A DNA stretch of 64,000 nucleotides from JAJDIA01 sp031555735 (GTDB lineage Bacteria; Bacteroidota; Bacteroidia; Bacteroidales; Tannerellaceae), in NCBI GenBank assembly GCA_031555735.1, contig JAVBUE010000030.1, positions 1 to 64,000 on the forward strand, written 5' to 3'. The position numbers and the translations under genes were made by a program. Numbering within the stretch: position 1 is the first letter of the stretch; every line of letters starts with the position of its first letter. Under the pieces are notes generated by a model. It searched no databases and was not told the origin of the DNA. It saw nothing but the letters and a program-made list of their open reading frames with translations. Positions 42,542 through 50,919 of this stretch are shown here, piece by piece.

Positions 42542-43039
42542 TTATGCGATAATGGCGAGGTATTGTTCCCTTATTTTCTTTCGTGCCCGGGAGAGGTTGG
42601 AGCGCACGGCCTCGACGGTTGAGCCGGTGATCTCCGCGATCTCGTTCAGTTCGTAGCCTTCCACGTCTTTCATCCGGATGATGGTTTGCTGCAGCGAAGG
42701 CAGTTGTCCGATCAGGCGGCGGATAAGTGCGACGGCGTCGGTCTGTTCCAGTTGCTCGGCGGGATCGCGTCCTCCCGCGTCGAGGCGCAGGAGCTCGTCG
42801 GTATCACCGTGCGGTTTCCGCGCTTTCCGCTTGTCGAGGGCGAGGTTCTTTGTCATCGTCACCGCCAGCGCCTCCACGCTTGCATAGCCATCGAGGGTAT
42901 CGCGGATATGCCAGAGTCTGAGGAAGATTTCCTGCACCACATCCTCGGCATCTGCTTCGTTATCGAGCAGCCTGCAGGCGATATGCGTCAATCTTTCCCG
43001 GAGTGGTACGACCTTTATTTTAAACCCTTCGAGCTCCAT
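42542..43039 (-). CDS. ECF sigma-70 factor
   Basis: A 165-residue ECF sigma factor. Region 2 (ERLTHIACRLLDNEADAEDVVQEIFLRLWHIRDT) and region 4 (LPSLQQTIIRMKDVEGYELNEIAEITGSTVEAVRSNLSRARKKIRE) are complete. I start at the Met at 43039 because ECF factors of this group open with the FKIKVVPLRERL segment; the longest frame adds 31 residues. It should direct transcription of its own operon, including the barrel protein. Confidence 0.9.
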   Translation of the reverse strand: MELEGFKIKVVPLRERLTHIACRLLDNEADAEDVVQEIFLRLWHIRDTLDGYASVEALAVTMTKNLALDKRKARKPHGDTDELLRLDAGGRDPAEQLEQTDAVALIRRLIGQLPSLQQTIIRMKDVEGYELNEIAEITGSTVEAVRSNLSRARKKIREQYLAIIA

Positions 43040-43119
43040 GTTACCGAATAGACGACAAAGGAAAGAAAACATCACATGTATTACCCCATTTGTATAAGAA
43101 TTGTTTTTTTGTTCTGTTA

Positions 43120-43152
43120 TTTGCGAATACACGGGAAGGTTCCGTATCTTTG
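43120..43152 (+). promoter_or_regulatory. promoter of the HigBA locus
   Basis: TTTG at 43120-43123, a 21-bp spacer and TATCTTTG at 43145-43152, followed by the higB start 18 bp later. The promoter is intact although the toxin gene is not. Confidence 0.75.
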
Positions 43153-43170
43153 TGATGAAAATAAAGCAAT

Positions 43171-43402
43171 ATGATTGTTGTTTTTGATAAGGAATACCTA
43201 CGCGACTTGTATGAAACCGGTAAGACTACAGAAAAAAAGCACCGTTTTCAGCCGGAAGTGGTGAAAAAGTACAGAGCGCGTATCAAAATCTTCCATCAGG
43301 GTAAACGATCAATACCGGATTGAGTTTACTGTCACAGGTAATGGGACAGAGCCAGTCATAACGATATGCACTATTTTAGAGTTGTCAAATCATTACAAAT
43401 AG
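43171..43402 (+). pseudogene. higB: HigB-like toxin gene with an internal deletion
   Basis: The first ~40 codons read MIVVFDKEYLRDLYETGKTTEKKHRFQPEVVKKY and match the start of HigB/RelE-type toxins. After about 43300 the match continues only in another frame: DQYRIEFTVTGNGTEPVIT, then ICTILELSNHYK to a TAG at 43400-43402. The middle of the domain, about 35-40 residues including the SLNxExL and GKxSxRV segments, is missing, and the first frame ends at TGA 43321-43323 after 50 residues. The toxin is thus inactive by deletion plus frame change. Confidence 0.85.
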
Positions 43403-43408
43403 AAGGGT

Positions 43409-43753
43409 ATGAATTCAATAAATGGAATTGAACCCCGCATGCTGGCAAACAACCTCACGCCCTATGAACCCATACATCCGGGGGAGGTTCTGAAGGAAGA
43501 AATGGAATACCGTGTCATCTCCCAACGGAAAATGGCTACGCAAATGGGTGTGTCGTATTCCGTCCTGAATGAAATATTGAATGGTAAACGTCCGGTTACC
43601 ACAGAATATGCGTTGCTGTTTGAAGCTGTTTTGGGAATTGAAGCCGGTATATTCATTCGGATGCAAGCCGATTATAATCTGCAAATGGCACGGAAAGACA
43701 AATCATTTGCTGAGCGACTGGCAGCCATACGCACTATGGCATCCATGCTCTGA
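43409..43753 (+). CDS. higA: HigA-family antitoxin, intact
   Basis: A 114-residue protein with an XRE helix-turn-helix (YEPIHPGEVLKEEMEYRVISQRKMATQMGVSYSVLNEILNGKRPVTTEYALLFEAVLGI) typical of HigA antitoxins, which are encoded after the toxin. It binds toxin and represses the operon. Full length with no defects. It starts 6 bp after the decayed higB, so it is now an orphan that may persist as a DNA-binding regulator or as protection against other HigB toxins. Confidence 0.9.
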   Translation: MNSINGIEPRMLANNLTPYEPIHPGEVLKEEMEYRVISQRKMATQMGVSYSVLNEILNGKRPVTTEYALLFEAVLGIEAGIFIRMQADYNLQMARKDKSFAERLAAIRTMASML

Positions 43754-43816
43754 TACCCCATTTGTTTCAGGATTTTGACAGAATCTTTCCATAGCTTTGC
43801 GCTTTAAGTTGTTTGT

Positions 43817-44500
43817 ATGAAGATACTGATTGTGGAAGATGAGGCTTCGTTGCGGGAGGTGATGTGCCGTTCGCTGGAGAAGGAACGGTTTGTCGTTGAA
43901 ACCGCCTCCCATTACCAGGAGGCGCTGTTCCGGATAAACGATTACGATTACGATTGCGTGATACTCGATATCATGCTACCCGGCGGCAGTGGCCTGTCTG
44001 TCCTCGAGGAACTGAAGCGGATGCACAAGAAAGAAAGTGTGCTCATCATCTCCGCCAAAGATTCGGTGGACGACAAAGTGGCGGGGCTCAACCTCGGCGC
44101 CGACGATTACCTCACCAAGCCCTTTCACCTGGCCGAGCTGCACGCCCGGGTCAAGTCCCTGATCCGCCGCAAACAGCAGGACGGGGAGCTTTCCCTCTCC
44201 GTTGAGAACCTCACCATCTGGCCCGACCGCCACGCCGTCTGTGTGGAAGGCGATGAGCTGGCGCTGAACCGCAAGGAATTCGACCTGCTTTATTACTTTG
44301 TGGCCAATCCCGACCGGCTGATCAGTAAATCCAGCCTTGCCGAATCCGTGTGGGGCGATTATATCGACCAGGCCGACAGCTACGACTTTATTTACAGCCA
44401 GGTGAAGAACCTGCGTAAGAAGCTCAAAGCGGCGGGCGCCCATGTCGAGATCAGGGCGGTATATGGTTTCGGCTACAAAATGACACGCGACGACGGATGA
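43817..44500 (+). CDS. OmpR-type response regulator
   Basis: A 227-residue regulator with receiver (ILIVEDEASLREVM, phospho-Asp in VILDIMLPGG, Lys in YLTKPFH) and winged-helix domain (SLAESVWGDYIDQADSYDFIYSQVKNLRKKL ... YGFGYKM). A -7 box TAGCTTTG (43792-43799) precedes it. Its end overlaps the kinase start by 4 bp. The downstream PepSY-like genes are common companions and probable targets of this type of system. Confidence 0.94.
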   Translation: MKILIVEDEASLREVMCRSLEKERFVVETASHYQEALFRINDYDYDCVILDIMLPGGSGLSVLEELKRMHKKESVLIISAKDSVDDKVAGLNLGADDYLTKPFHLAELHARVKSLIRRKQQDGELSLSVENLTIWPDRHAVCVEGDELALNRKEFDLLYYFVANPDRLISKSSLAESVWGDYIDQADSYDFIYSQVKNLRKKLKAAGAHVEIRAVYGFGYKMTRDDG

Positions 44501-45762
44501 AATTAGCCTCCCACACCTCCCGTAACCTGGCGCTTCCCTTGTTGCTGCTCATGGCCGTCTGGGCATGCGCATTCTACTTCCTCATCCTCCATGAGGTAAA
44601 CGATGAGACGAACGACAGCCTGCGGAATTATAAAGAGCTGATTATCCGGAAAGCCTTGTCGGACAGTACATCCCTGCGGGGGAACGACGATCTGATGACC
44701 CGTTATGCCATCCGTGAGATACCGGCCGGACAGGCGCGTTTGTGGGAAGATGAGCTTTTCGATTCCACCCAATACATCGAGATGGAACGGGAAGACGAGC
44801 CGGTTCGTGTGCTGCGGACCCATTTCAGGGCTTCGGATGGACGGTGTTATGAGCTCACCCTCTCGCTCTCCACGCTGGAGAAAGAAGACCTGATGGAGAA
44901 AGTCCTATGGGCGATACTTGGCCTGTATATCCTGCTGTTGATGTGTATCCTGGCTGTTACCCACAGCGTATTCCGCAAAAGCCTGCGGCCGCTGTACCGC
45001 CTGCTCGATTGGGTGAACCGCTTTCATCCCGCCCATCCGCTGCCTCCGTTGCAGAACGATACGGCGGTAGATGAGTTCAATGCCCTCAACATCGCTTTCC
45101 AGGAAGCCGCGCAACGCAACGCCCGGGTCTATGAACAACAGAAGCAGTTGATCGAAAACGCCTCGCATGAACTACAGACGCCCCTGGCTGTCTGCCTGAA
45201 CAAACTGGAGTTGCTGAGCGAACATCCCGGCTGTACGGAATCCCAACTGGCGGAGATCGACGGGTTGAACCGCACCTTGCAGGGGATCGTCCGGATGAAC
45301 CGTTCGCTGCTGTTGCTGTCGCGCATCGAGAACGGGCAGTATCCCGACACGGCTGATGTATCCATTACCCAACAGGCTGCTCTTCTGCTGGACGAATTTG
45401 CGGGGATATACGAAGAAAAACAGATCCGGGTGCATCTGCAGCAACAAGCCGACCTCCGCTGGCGGATGAATGAGGAACTGGCGGGCGTCCTGCTGCGCAA
45501 CTTGCTCAAAAACGCGTTTGTACATAATCTCCCGCATGGGGAGATCCGGGTGGAGATCACATCCCGCAGCCTGCGTATCGAGAATACGGGGGAGGGCGGG
45601 GAACTGGACCGTGACCGGCTCTTCCGCCGTTTCGGCCGTCAATGCAACCGCCCGGAATCGACGGGATTGGGATTGGCGCTGGTACAATCGATCGCCTCGT
45701 TATATGGCATACGTGTCACCTATTCGTATCCGGGGAAGCATTGTTTTACGCTGGCTTTTTAA
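44497..45762 (+). CDS. sensor histidine kinase
   Basis: A 421-residue kinase with two membrane segments (residues 10-30 and ~135-158) around a ~105-residue periplasmic sensor, a HAMP-like linker, H-box LIENASHELQTPLAV, N-box LLRNLLKNAFVHN and G-box STGLGLALVQSIASLYG. It forms a pair with the overlapping regulator. No terminator is visible after it; the gap to the next gene is occupied by array 3. Confidence 0.93.
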   Translation: MKLASHTSRNLALPLLLLMAVWACAFYFLILHEVNDETNDSLRNYKELIIRKALSDSTSLRGNDDLMTRYAIREIPAGQARLWEDELFDSTQYIEMEREDEPVRVLRTHFRASDGRCYELTLSLSTLEKEDLMEKVLWAILGLYILLLMCILAVTHSVFRKSLRPLYRLLDWVNRFHPAHPLPPLQNDTAVDEFNALNIAFQEAAQRNARVYEQQKQLIENASHELQTPLAVCLNKLELLSEHPGCTESQLAEIDGLNRTLQGIVRMNRSLLLLSRIENGQYPDTADVSITQQAALLLDEFAGIYEEKQIRVHLQQQADLRWRMNEELAGVLLRNLLKNAFVHNLPHGEIRVEITSRSLRIENTGEGGELDRDRLFRRFGRQCNRPESTGLGLALVQSIASLYGIRVTYSYPGKHCFTLAF

Positions 45763-45880
45763 GCATTTAGGCGCTTGCCGGATCCGTCCGGACGGGAGTC
45801 TGATGCACTACCGACAACGTCAGGTGGGTCTATTGCAAACATCCTAATGAAGTAATACCTGCATGCTATCGTTTTTCGCT

Positions 45881-46116
45881 CTCCACCATAGCGGAGGGAT
45901 AACTCCACATGGGTGGCGCTTTCTCTTCACCCGGGTGGCGCTTTCTCTTCGCCAAGGTGAAGAAAAAACTCCACCCGGGTGAAGAGAAGGCTCCGCCAAG
46001 GTGGAGAGAAGGCTCCACCCGGGTGAAGAGAACTGAACATACAAATGTTGACAACAGATCTTCTATATGTTGACAACAGAGGCTCAGGTAGTTGACGGCA
46101 GATCTTCTTATGCTGA
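45881..46116. repeat. array 3: eleven 16-bp units at exact 22-bp period
   Basis: Units start every 22 bp from 45881 to 46101. The first seven are strong palindromes, for example CTCCACCCGGGTGAAG (45969 and 46013), CTTCGCCAAGGTGAAG (45947) and CTCCGCCAAGGTGGAG (45991). Linkers are GGATAA, CTTTCT, CTTTCT, AAAAAA, AGAAGG, AGAAGG and AGAACT: pyrimidine-rich on the left, purine-rich on the right, mirrored about the AAAAAA linker. Unit 8 (GAACATACAAATGTTG) is a palindrome of different sequence; units 9-11 keep the register with linkers ACAACA, ACAACA and ACGGCA but are weak palindromes. From 45763 to 45880 I see nothing. Confidence 0.9.
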
Positions 46117-46221
46117 AATTTTTGTCCGCGTCCTGCCATACAAAATACCTGCCTGTTTGGGTGGTTATTCCCAATTCTTTCCCGAATGGCGGCGTATTTT
46201 TGCATCATAATCAAGGAAAAA

Positions 46222-46656
46222 ATGAAACAGTTCGTATGTATATTGATCGGATTATGGATGGCAGTCCCGGTGGGAGCCATCGGCGACAAGGTTACCCAGG
46301 ACCAAACCCTCCTGCCGGATACCTGCCGCTCTTTTCTGCAAACGTACTACCGGGGTATGCCGGTAGCGCATATCGAGATCGACCGTTTCCTGGGATGGGA
46401 TACCGGATATGAGGTGATCCTGACCGACGGCACCAACATCGAATTCTCTTCCTCCGGAATCTGGCACGACATCGAAGGCAGGAAGGCTGTCCCTACCGCC
46501 CTCATTCCCGGATTTATCCGCGCCTACGTACAATCGAATTATCCGGCGGAGAGCATTCGCTCGATTGAAAAGGAACGCAGGGAATACAGCATCGAACTCT
46601 CCAACGGGATCGAACTGACGTTCAACCATAAAGGGAAATTAATAGAAGTGGATTAG
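46222..46656 (+). CDS. PepSY-like exported protein
   Basis: A 144-residue exported protein (signal ending VPVGA) with two PepSY-like (DUF2874) halves: LGWDTGYEVILTDGTNIEFSSSGIWHDIEG and EKERREYSIELSNGIELTFNHKGKLIEVD. In Bacteroidetes such proteins are found next to two-component systems and are thought to bind or inhibit envelope proteins; the exact role is unknown. I use the Met at the signal peptide. A -7 box TATTTTTG lies at 46195-46202. Confidence 0.82.
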   Translation: MKQFVCILIGLWMAVPVGAIGDKVTQDQTLLPDTCRSFLQTYYRGMPVAHIEIDRFLGWDTGYEVILTDGTNIEFSSSGIWHDIEGRKAVPTALIPGFIRAYVQSNYPAESIRSIEKERREYSIELSNGIELTFNHKGKLIEVD

Positions 46657-46686
46657 TATTTATGTATAAACAAAAAACAGGAAGAA

Positions 46687-47511
46687 ATGAAAACAAACAT
46701 GCTTTTTTCAGTGTTAATAGCCGGTAGCCTGCTGGCAGGTACAAGCTGTGACAACGACGACGATTACCTGCCCGAACAAACGGTGATCGCCTCATTCAAC
46801 ACCAAATATCCCGAAGCGAAACGGGTGGAGTGGGAAAATAAGAAAGGATATAAGGTGGTTGATTTTACCTTGAACGGCAAAGAATCCGAAGCCTGGTTCG
46901 ATACTAACGGCAACTGGTTGCTGACCGAAACAGATATCCGGTTTGAAGATCTGCCCATGCCGGTGCAGGGTGTGTTCGTAGTCAGCCCCTATGGCGCCTG
47001 GCGGGTGGAAGATGTGGATATGCTGACACGCCCCGATGCCGATGTGGTCTATGTGATTGAAGTGGAAAAAGGCGAGCAGGAGAAGGACCTGTATTATGCG
47101 GAAGACGGCACGCTGCTTAGGGAGTCTGACGATGACAACGGAAACGGCTACGAGCCATCGGCTATCCCGGTGGCCGTGACGGAAAAACTGCAGGCGCTCT
47201 ATCCGGGTGCTACCGTCCTGGAGTATGATCGTGAAGGCGCCTTTCTGGAAATAGATATACGCGACGCAGGCATTCATAAGGAAGTGCGGTTCGATAGCGC
47301 CAACAACTGGGTGAGTACGGAATGGGATATTCCGGTAAGCAATGTGCCGGTTGTCATAAAAGACGCGATCAAAGCGTCGCCATACGCCAACTATTCAATC
47401 GACGATGTGGAAATCAGGGAAACTCCCGAAGGACAGTTTTTCGTCTTTGAACTGGAATCCGGTGAAAAAGAAGCATATCTGACCATCCAGTCCGACGGCA
47501 CGATTGTATAA
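46687..47511 (+). CDS. PepSY-like lipoprotein with duplicated domains
   Basis: A 274-residue lipoprotein (signal ending LLAGTSC). Two copies of the PepSY-like domain can be seen: YPEAKRVEWENKKGYKVVDFTLNGKESEAWFDTNGNWLLTETDI with its partner half, and YPGATVLEYDREGAFLEIDIRD followed by VRFDSANNWVSTEWDI. An acidic DNDDDYLPEQ follows the anchor. It lies 30 bp after the smaller PepSY-like gene and is likely co-transcribed with it under control of the adjacent two-component system. Confidence 0.85.
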   Translation: MKTNMLFSVLIAGSLLAGTSCDNDDDYLPEQTVIASFNTKYPEAKRVEWENKKGYKVVDFTLNGKESEAWFDTNGNWLLTETDIRFEDLPMPVQGVFVVSPYGAWRVEDVDMLTRPDADVVYVIEVEKGEQEKDLYYAEDGTLLRESDDDNGNGYEPSAIPVAVTEKLQALYPGATVLEYDREGAFLEIDIRDAGIHKEVRFDSANNWVSTEWDIPVSNVPVVIKDAIKASPYANYSIDDVEIRETPEGQFFVFELESGEKEAYLTIQSDGTIV

Positions 47512-47602
47512 TACATGCCGGGCGAATGATCACATTACGCTTTTCATGGCTAAATGCAAACAATTCTCTGAATAATTCCTTATTTTTGCACTTTATACCC
47601 AA

Positions 47603-47629
47603 ACCGGCGGCCAACGAATAGCCGCCGGT
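47603..47629 (+). promoter_or_regulatory. strong hairpin in the ricT leader
   Basis: ACCGGCGGC (47603-47611) and GCCGCCGGT (47621-47629) form a perfect 9-bp GC-rich stem with a 9-nt loop. It lies between a -7 box TATTTTTG (47581-47588) and the start codon 20 bp further on. There is no T tract, so it is more likely a leader structure than a terminator. Confidence 0.55.
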
Positions 47630-47648
47630 ATCATATATAAAGTACGAC

Positions 47649-49007
47649 ATGGATTTCAAATCAGATAAAGGCAGTTGCTGCATGGGTTCGAAAGGGTGCA
47701 GCAAACGGCAAAACAATAAATTGAACACATACGACTGGCTGTGCGACGTGCCCGACTCCCCCACCGCCACCGACTATGTAGAGGTGCAGTTCAAGAATAC
47801 CCGCAAAGGGTATTATCTCAACAATGCAAAAATACCCCTGGAAAAAGGGGATGTGGTAGCGGTGGAAGCCAGTCCGGGACATGATATCGGGACGGTTACC
47901 CTCACCGGTAAACTGGTGTTGTTCCAGATGAAAAAGACCAACGCCCGTACCGAAGGGGTGGAGCCGAAGAAGATCTACCGGAAAGCACGGCAGGCCGACC
48001 TCGACAAGTTCGAGGAGGCCAAAGCCAAGGAACATGCCACCATGATCAAATCGCGCCAGATCGCGGCCGACCTCGGATTGAATATGAAGATCGGCGACGT
48101 GGAATACCAGGGCGATGGTAACAAAGCGATCTTCTATTATATCGCCGACGACCGGGTGGACTTCCGCCAACTCATCAAGGTGCTGGCCGAAGCGTTCCGC
48201 GTACGGATCGAGATGAAACAGATCGGCGCCCGGCAGGAAGCCGGACGTATCGGCGGGATCGGCCCCTGCGGACGAGAACTTTGCTGCTCAAGCTGGGTGT
48301 CGAGTTTCGTGTCGGTGGCCACCGGCGCCGCACGCTACCAGGATATCTCCATGAACCCGCAGAAACTGGCCGGACAATGCGCCAAGCTGAAATGCTGTAT
48401 CAACTACGAAGTGGATACGTATGTGGAAGCACAGAAACGCCTGCCCTCGCGTGAGATCGTGCTCGAAACGAAAGACAACAACTACTACCATTTCAAGACG
48501 GACGTGTTCAAACGGGAGATCACGTATTCGACCGATAAATCATTCGCCGCCAACCTGGTGACGATTTCCGCCGACCGCGCCTTCGAAGTGATCGGGATGA
48601 ATAAAAAGGGCTCGAAACCCGTCGCCCTGGAAGCCGATACCAAGCCGCAACCGCCGAAACGCGACGCACAGGATATCCTCGGACAAGACAGCCTCACCCG
48701 TTTCGACGGCGTGAAGAAGAAGAAAAAGAAACGTCCCGCCGATAGCAACCCGCGTGCCGAAGGCGAAAAGAACCCGCAGGCATCAACGCCACGCGCACCG
48801 GAACGGGAACGCGAAAACGGAGGTAGGAACAGGGACGAAAACCGGAATGAAAACCGGAACGAGAACCGGAACAATCCGGCTAACCGTCATCGGAACGACC
48901 AGCGGAATAAGTCGAAGAAACCGAACAACCATCATGATAAAGGATCGCAAGACAACCGCTCCGGACAGCAGCCTACCCACCCGAAACCGCCGCATACGGA
49001 ACAGTAA
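47649..49007 (+). CDS. ricT: RicT-like PSP1 domain protein
   Basis: A 452-residue protein. The PSP1 core includes DDRVDFRQLIKVLAEAFRVRIEMKQIGARQEAGRIGGIGPCGRELCCSSW and a second Cys pair in CAKLKCCINYEV; with an early CCMGSKGC this suggests a metal or Fe-S cluster site as in RicT/YaaT. In Firmicutes RicT acts with RicA and RicF in RNA processing; here the role is inferred from homology. The last ~100 residues are a basic, low-complexity tail rich in N, R, K and E (repeats of ENRN), likely disordered and perhaps RNA-binding. gldH overlaps this tail. Confidence 0.88.
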   Translation: MDFKSDKGSCCMGSKGCSKRQNNKLNTYDWLCDVPDSPTATDYVEVQFKNTRKGYYLNNAKIPLEKGDVVAVEASPGHDIGTVTLTGKLVLFQMKKTNARTEGVEPKKIYRKARQADLDKFEEAKAKEHATMIKSRQIAADLGLNMKIGDVEYQGDGNKAIFYYIADDRVDFRQLIKVLAEAFRVRIEMKQIGARQEAGRIGGIGPCGRELCCSSWVSSFVSVATGAARYQDISMNPQKLAGQCAKLKCCINYEVDTYVEAQKRLPSREIVLETKDNNYYHFKTDVFKREITYSTDKSFAANLVTISADRAFEVIGMNKKGSKPVALEADTKPQPPKRDAQDILGQDSLTRFDGVKKKKKKRPADSNPRAEGEKNPQASTPRAPERERENGGRNRDENRNENRNENRNNPANRHRNDQRNKSKKPNNHHDKGSQDNRSGQQPTHPKPPHTEQ

Positions 49008-49458
49008 GCAATGCCTGTTGTTCGTTTTCGCCTGTCTGGTAGCCTTTGCCTGCGACCGACCCGCCTTTGAACAATACCAGGCGATCGAACAAGGCGTGTG
49101 GGAGAAAGACCGGGCGTATCAGTTTATCTTTGAGATAAAAGATACGACCGTGGCCTATGATATTTCCTTAGAGATACGGAATAACAACCTCTATCCTTAC
49201 CAGAACCTGTGGATCCTCAGCCAGACGGTCTTTCCGGACAGTACCCTGCGACGGGATACGACGGAGTGTATGCTGGCGGATGATTACGGGAAATGGTACG
49301 GGCAGGGTATCTCCGTATTCGAAATCAGCCAACCGGTGCAGACGCGTTTCCATTTTCCCCGTTCCGGACATTATACGGTAAGCGTACGGCAGGGCATGCG
49401 GCAGGATGAACTGCCGGGTATCCAGGGTATCGGCCTCCGGGTGCAGCCGTCGTGGTGA
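48934..49458 (+). CDS. gldH: gliding motility-type lipoprotein GldH
   Basis: A 174-residue GldH-type lipoprotein. The lipobox is LVAFAC; the mature part (YQAIEQGVWEKDRAYQFIFEIKDTTVAYDISLEIRNNNLYPYQNLWI ... YGQGISVFEISQPVQTRFHFPRSGHYTV) fits the GldH family. GldH is needed for gliding in Flavobacteria but is also present in non-gliding Bacteroidales, where its task is unclear. The nearest Met in frame is at 48934, inside ricT, giving a long 39-residue leader before the lipobox. A later non-ATG start is possible. Coupling to ricT is clear. Confidence 0.82.
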   Translation: MIKDRKTTAPDSSLPTRNRRIRNSKQCLLFVFACLVAFACDRPAFEQYQAIEQGVWEKDRAYQFIFEIKDTTVAYDISLEIRNNNLYPYQNLWILSQTVFPDSTLRRDTTECMLADDYGKWYGQGISVFEISQPVQTRFHFPRSGHYTVSVRQGMRQDELPGIQGIGLRVQPSW

Positions 49459-49470
49459 AGCTGGCGCCTC

Positions 49471-50919
49471 TTACCGCTCTTTCCGGGAGGCATCCAGCCG
49501 CAGGAAGATAAACAGCAGGATCGTGAAGCCCCAGAGCGAGGAGCCTCCGTAGCTGAAGAAGGGCAACGGAATACCGATCACGGGTGTCAGCCCCGTTACC
49601 ATCCCGATATTGATCACCAGGTGGAAGAAGAAGATAGACGCCACACTGTAGCCATATACCCTCCCGAAGGTGTTTCGCTGGCGCTCGGCCAGGGAGATCA
49701 GCCGCAGGATGAATACGGCAAAGATGATCAGTACGGCGGCCGATCCGGCAAACCCCTGCTCTTCGCCCACGGTACAGAAGATAAAGTCGGTATCCTGTTC
49801 GGGTACGTATTTGAGTTTGGTCTGCGTGCCGTTCAGGAACCCCTTCCCCAATAACCCGCCCGATCCGATGGCGATCTTCGACTGGTTGACGTTATAACCG
49901 GCGCCGGTGGGATCGTCTTCCAACCCCAGGATCACTTTGATGCGTGTCTGGTGGTGGGGCTCCAGCATGTGGTCGAATACATAGTCGGCGGAAAACAGGA
50001 ATCCCAGCGATACCAACGCAAAGACGCCGATCAGGGCATACGACCACAGGTGCCTGATGAATGACACGAATAAGAGGTACAACGTGATGAGGCCGATCAG
50101 GCTGAACGAGATCCAGACAAAATTGACCGGTATGGAGAAGGAGATTATATAACTGGTCAGAAAAGCGGCGGCGATGGCAATCAGTACTGCCTTTCCTGTC
50201 CGGTAGTCTTTCCGGGAAAAGAACAGCAGGCCGGTGGTGATGGCGAGTATCAGGCAGGACACGATCAGTTCGCCCATCGGGGTGATGCCGATCATCTCGT
50301 CGCCGAATTTCATGGCGGAAACGAAGAAGACGATGGCGCATATCCCCGACAGCAACACATACCCCGACATCCCCTCGCGGTATAATACCAGGAAAAAGGC
50401 CAGATAGACCAGGGCGGAGCCTGTTTCTTTCTGCAGGAGGATGAGGACCATCGGCAGTAGGATAAGCCCCAGCGTCGTAGCGAAATTACGGAACGTGGTG
50501 AGTTTGAAGCCGTAGCCGTTCATCAGCTTCGCCACCGCCAGCGCTGTGGCGAACTTGGCGAACTCGGCGGGCTGCAACCGGATCGTGTCGGTAATCACCA
50601 GCCACGATCGGGATCCCTTGATATCGGGCGCCAGGAAGATCGTGGCAACCAGTAAGGCGATGATCGCTCCATAGATCAGGTAGGCGAACACATCGTAAAT
50701 GTCTTTCTCCAGCATCATGATCACGAAGATGAGGAAAACCGACAACCCGATCCAGATCAGTTGGGATCCGGGACGGCCGCCGGGATCGAACAATCCCATG
50801 TTCTCAAACTCATAACTGGCGCCGCAGATGCTGAACCATCCGCCGATGATCATGACGGCATACAGCAACACCGTCAGCCAGTCGATTGTGGACCATATAC
50901 TGGTGCCCTTAGTATCCAT
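49471..50919 (-). CDS. rodA: rod-shape SEDS glycosyltransferase RodA
   Basis: A 482-residue SEDS protein with about ten membrane segments. Signatures include PAEFAKFATALAVAK, the WG-KGFLNGTQTKLKYVPEQDTDFIFCTVGEEQGF segment and the C-terminal TGLTPVIGIPLPFFSYGGSS. It polymerises peptidoglycan during elongation with its partner PBP2, whose gene overlaps its start by 11 bp. Somewhat longer than typical RodA because of extra segments in the middle, as usual in Bacteroidetes. Confidence 0.95.
   Translation of the reverse strand: MDTKGTSIWSTIDWLTVLLYAVMIIGGWFSICGASYEFENMGLFDPGGRPGSQLIWIGLSVFLIFVIMMLEKDIYDVFAYLIYGAIIALLVATIFLAPDIKGSRSWLVITDTIRLQPAEFAKFATALAVAKLMNGYGFKLTTFRNFATTLGLILLPMVLILLQKETGSALVYLAFFLVLYREGMSGYVLLSGICAIVFFVSAMKFGDEMIGITPMGELIVSCLILAITTGLLFFSRKDYRTGKAVLIAIAAAFLTSYIISFSIPVNFVWISFSLIGLITLYLLFVSFIRHLWSYALIGVFALVSLGFLFSADYVFDHMLEPHHQTRIKVILGLEDDPTGAGYNVNQSKIAIGSGGLLGKGFLNGTQTKLKYVPEQDTDFIFCTVGEEQGFAGSAAVLIIFAVFILRLISLAERQRNTFGRVYGYSVASIFFFHLVINIGMVTGLTPVIGIPLPFFSYGGSSLWGFTILLFIFLRLDASRKER

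Noticed and set aside
45881..46116. CRISPR array
   Set aside because: Repeats are only 16 bp and palindromic, the linkers are 6 bp and partly repeated, and no cas gene is present.
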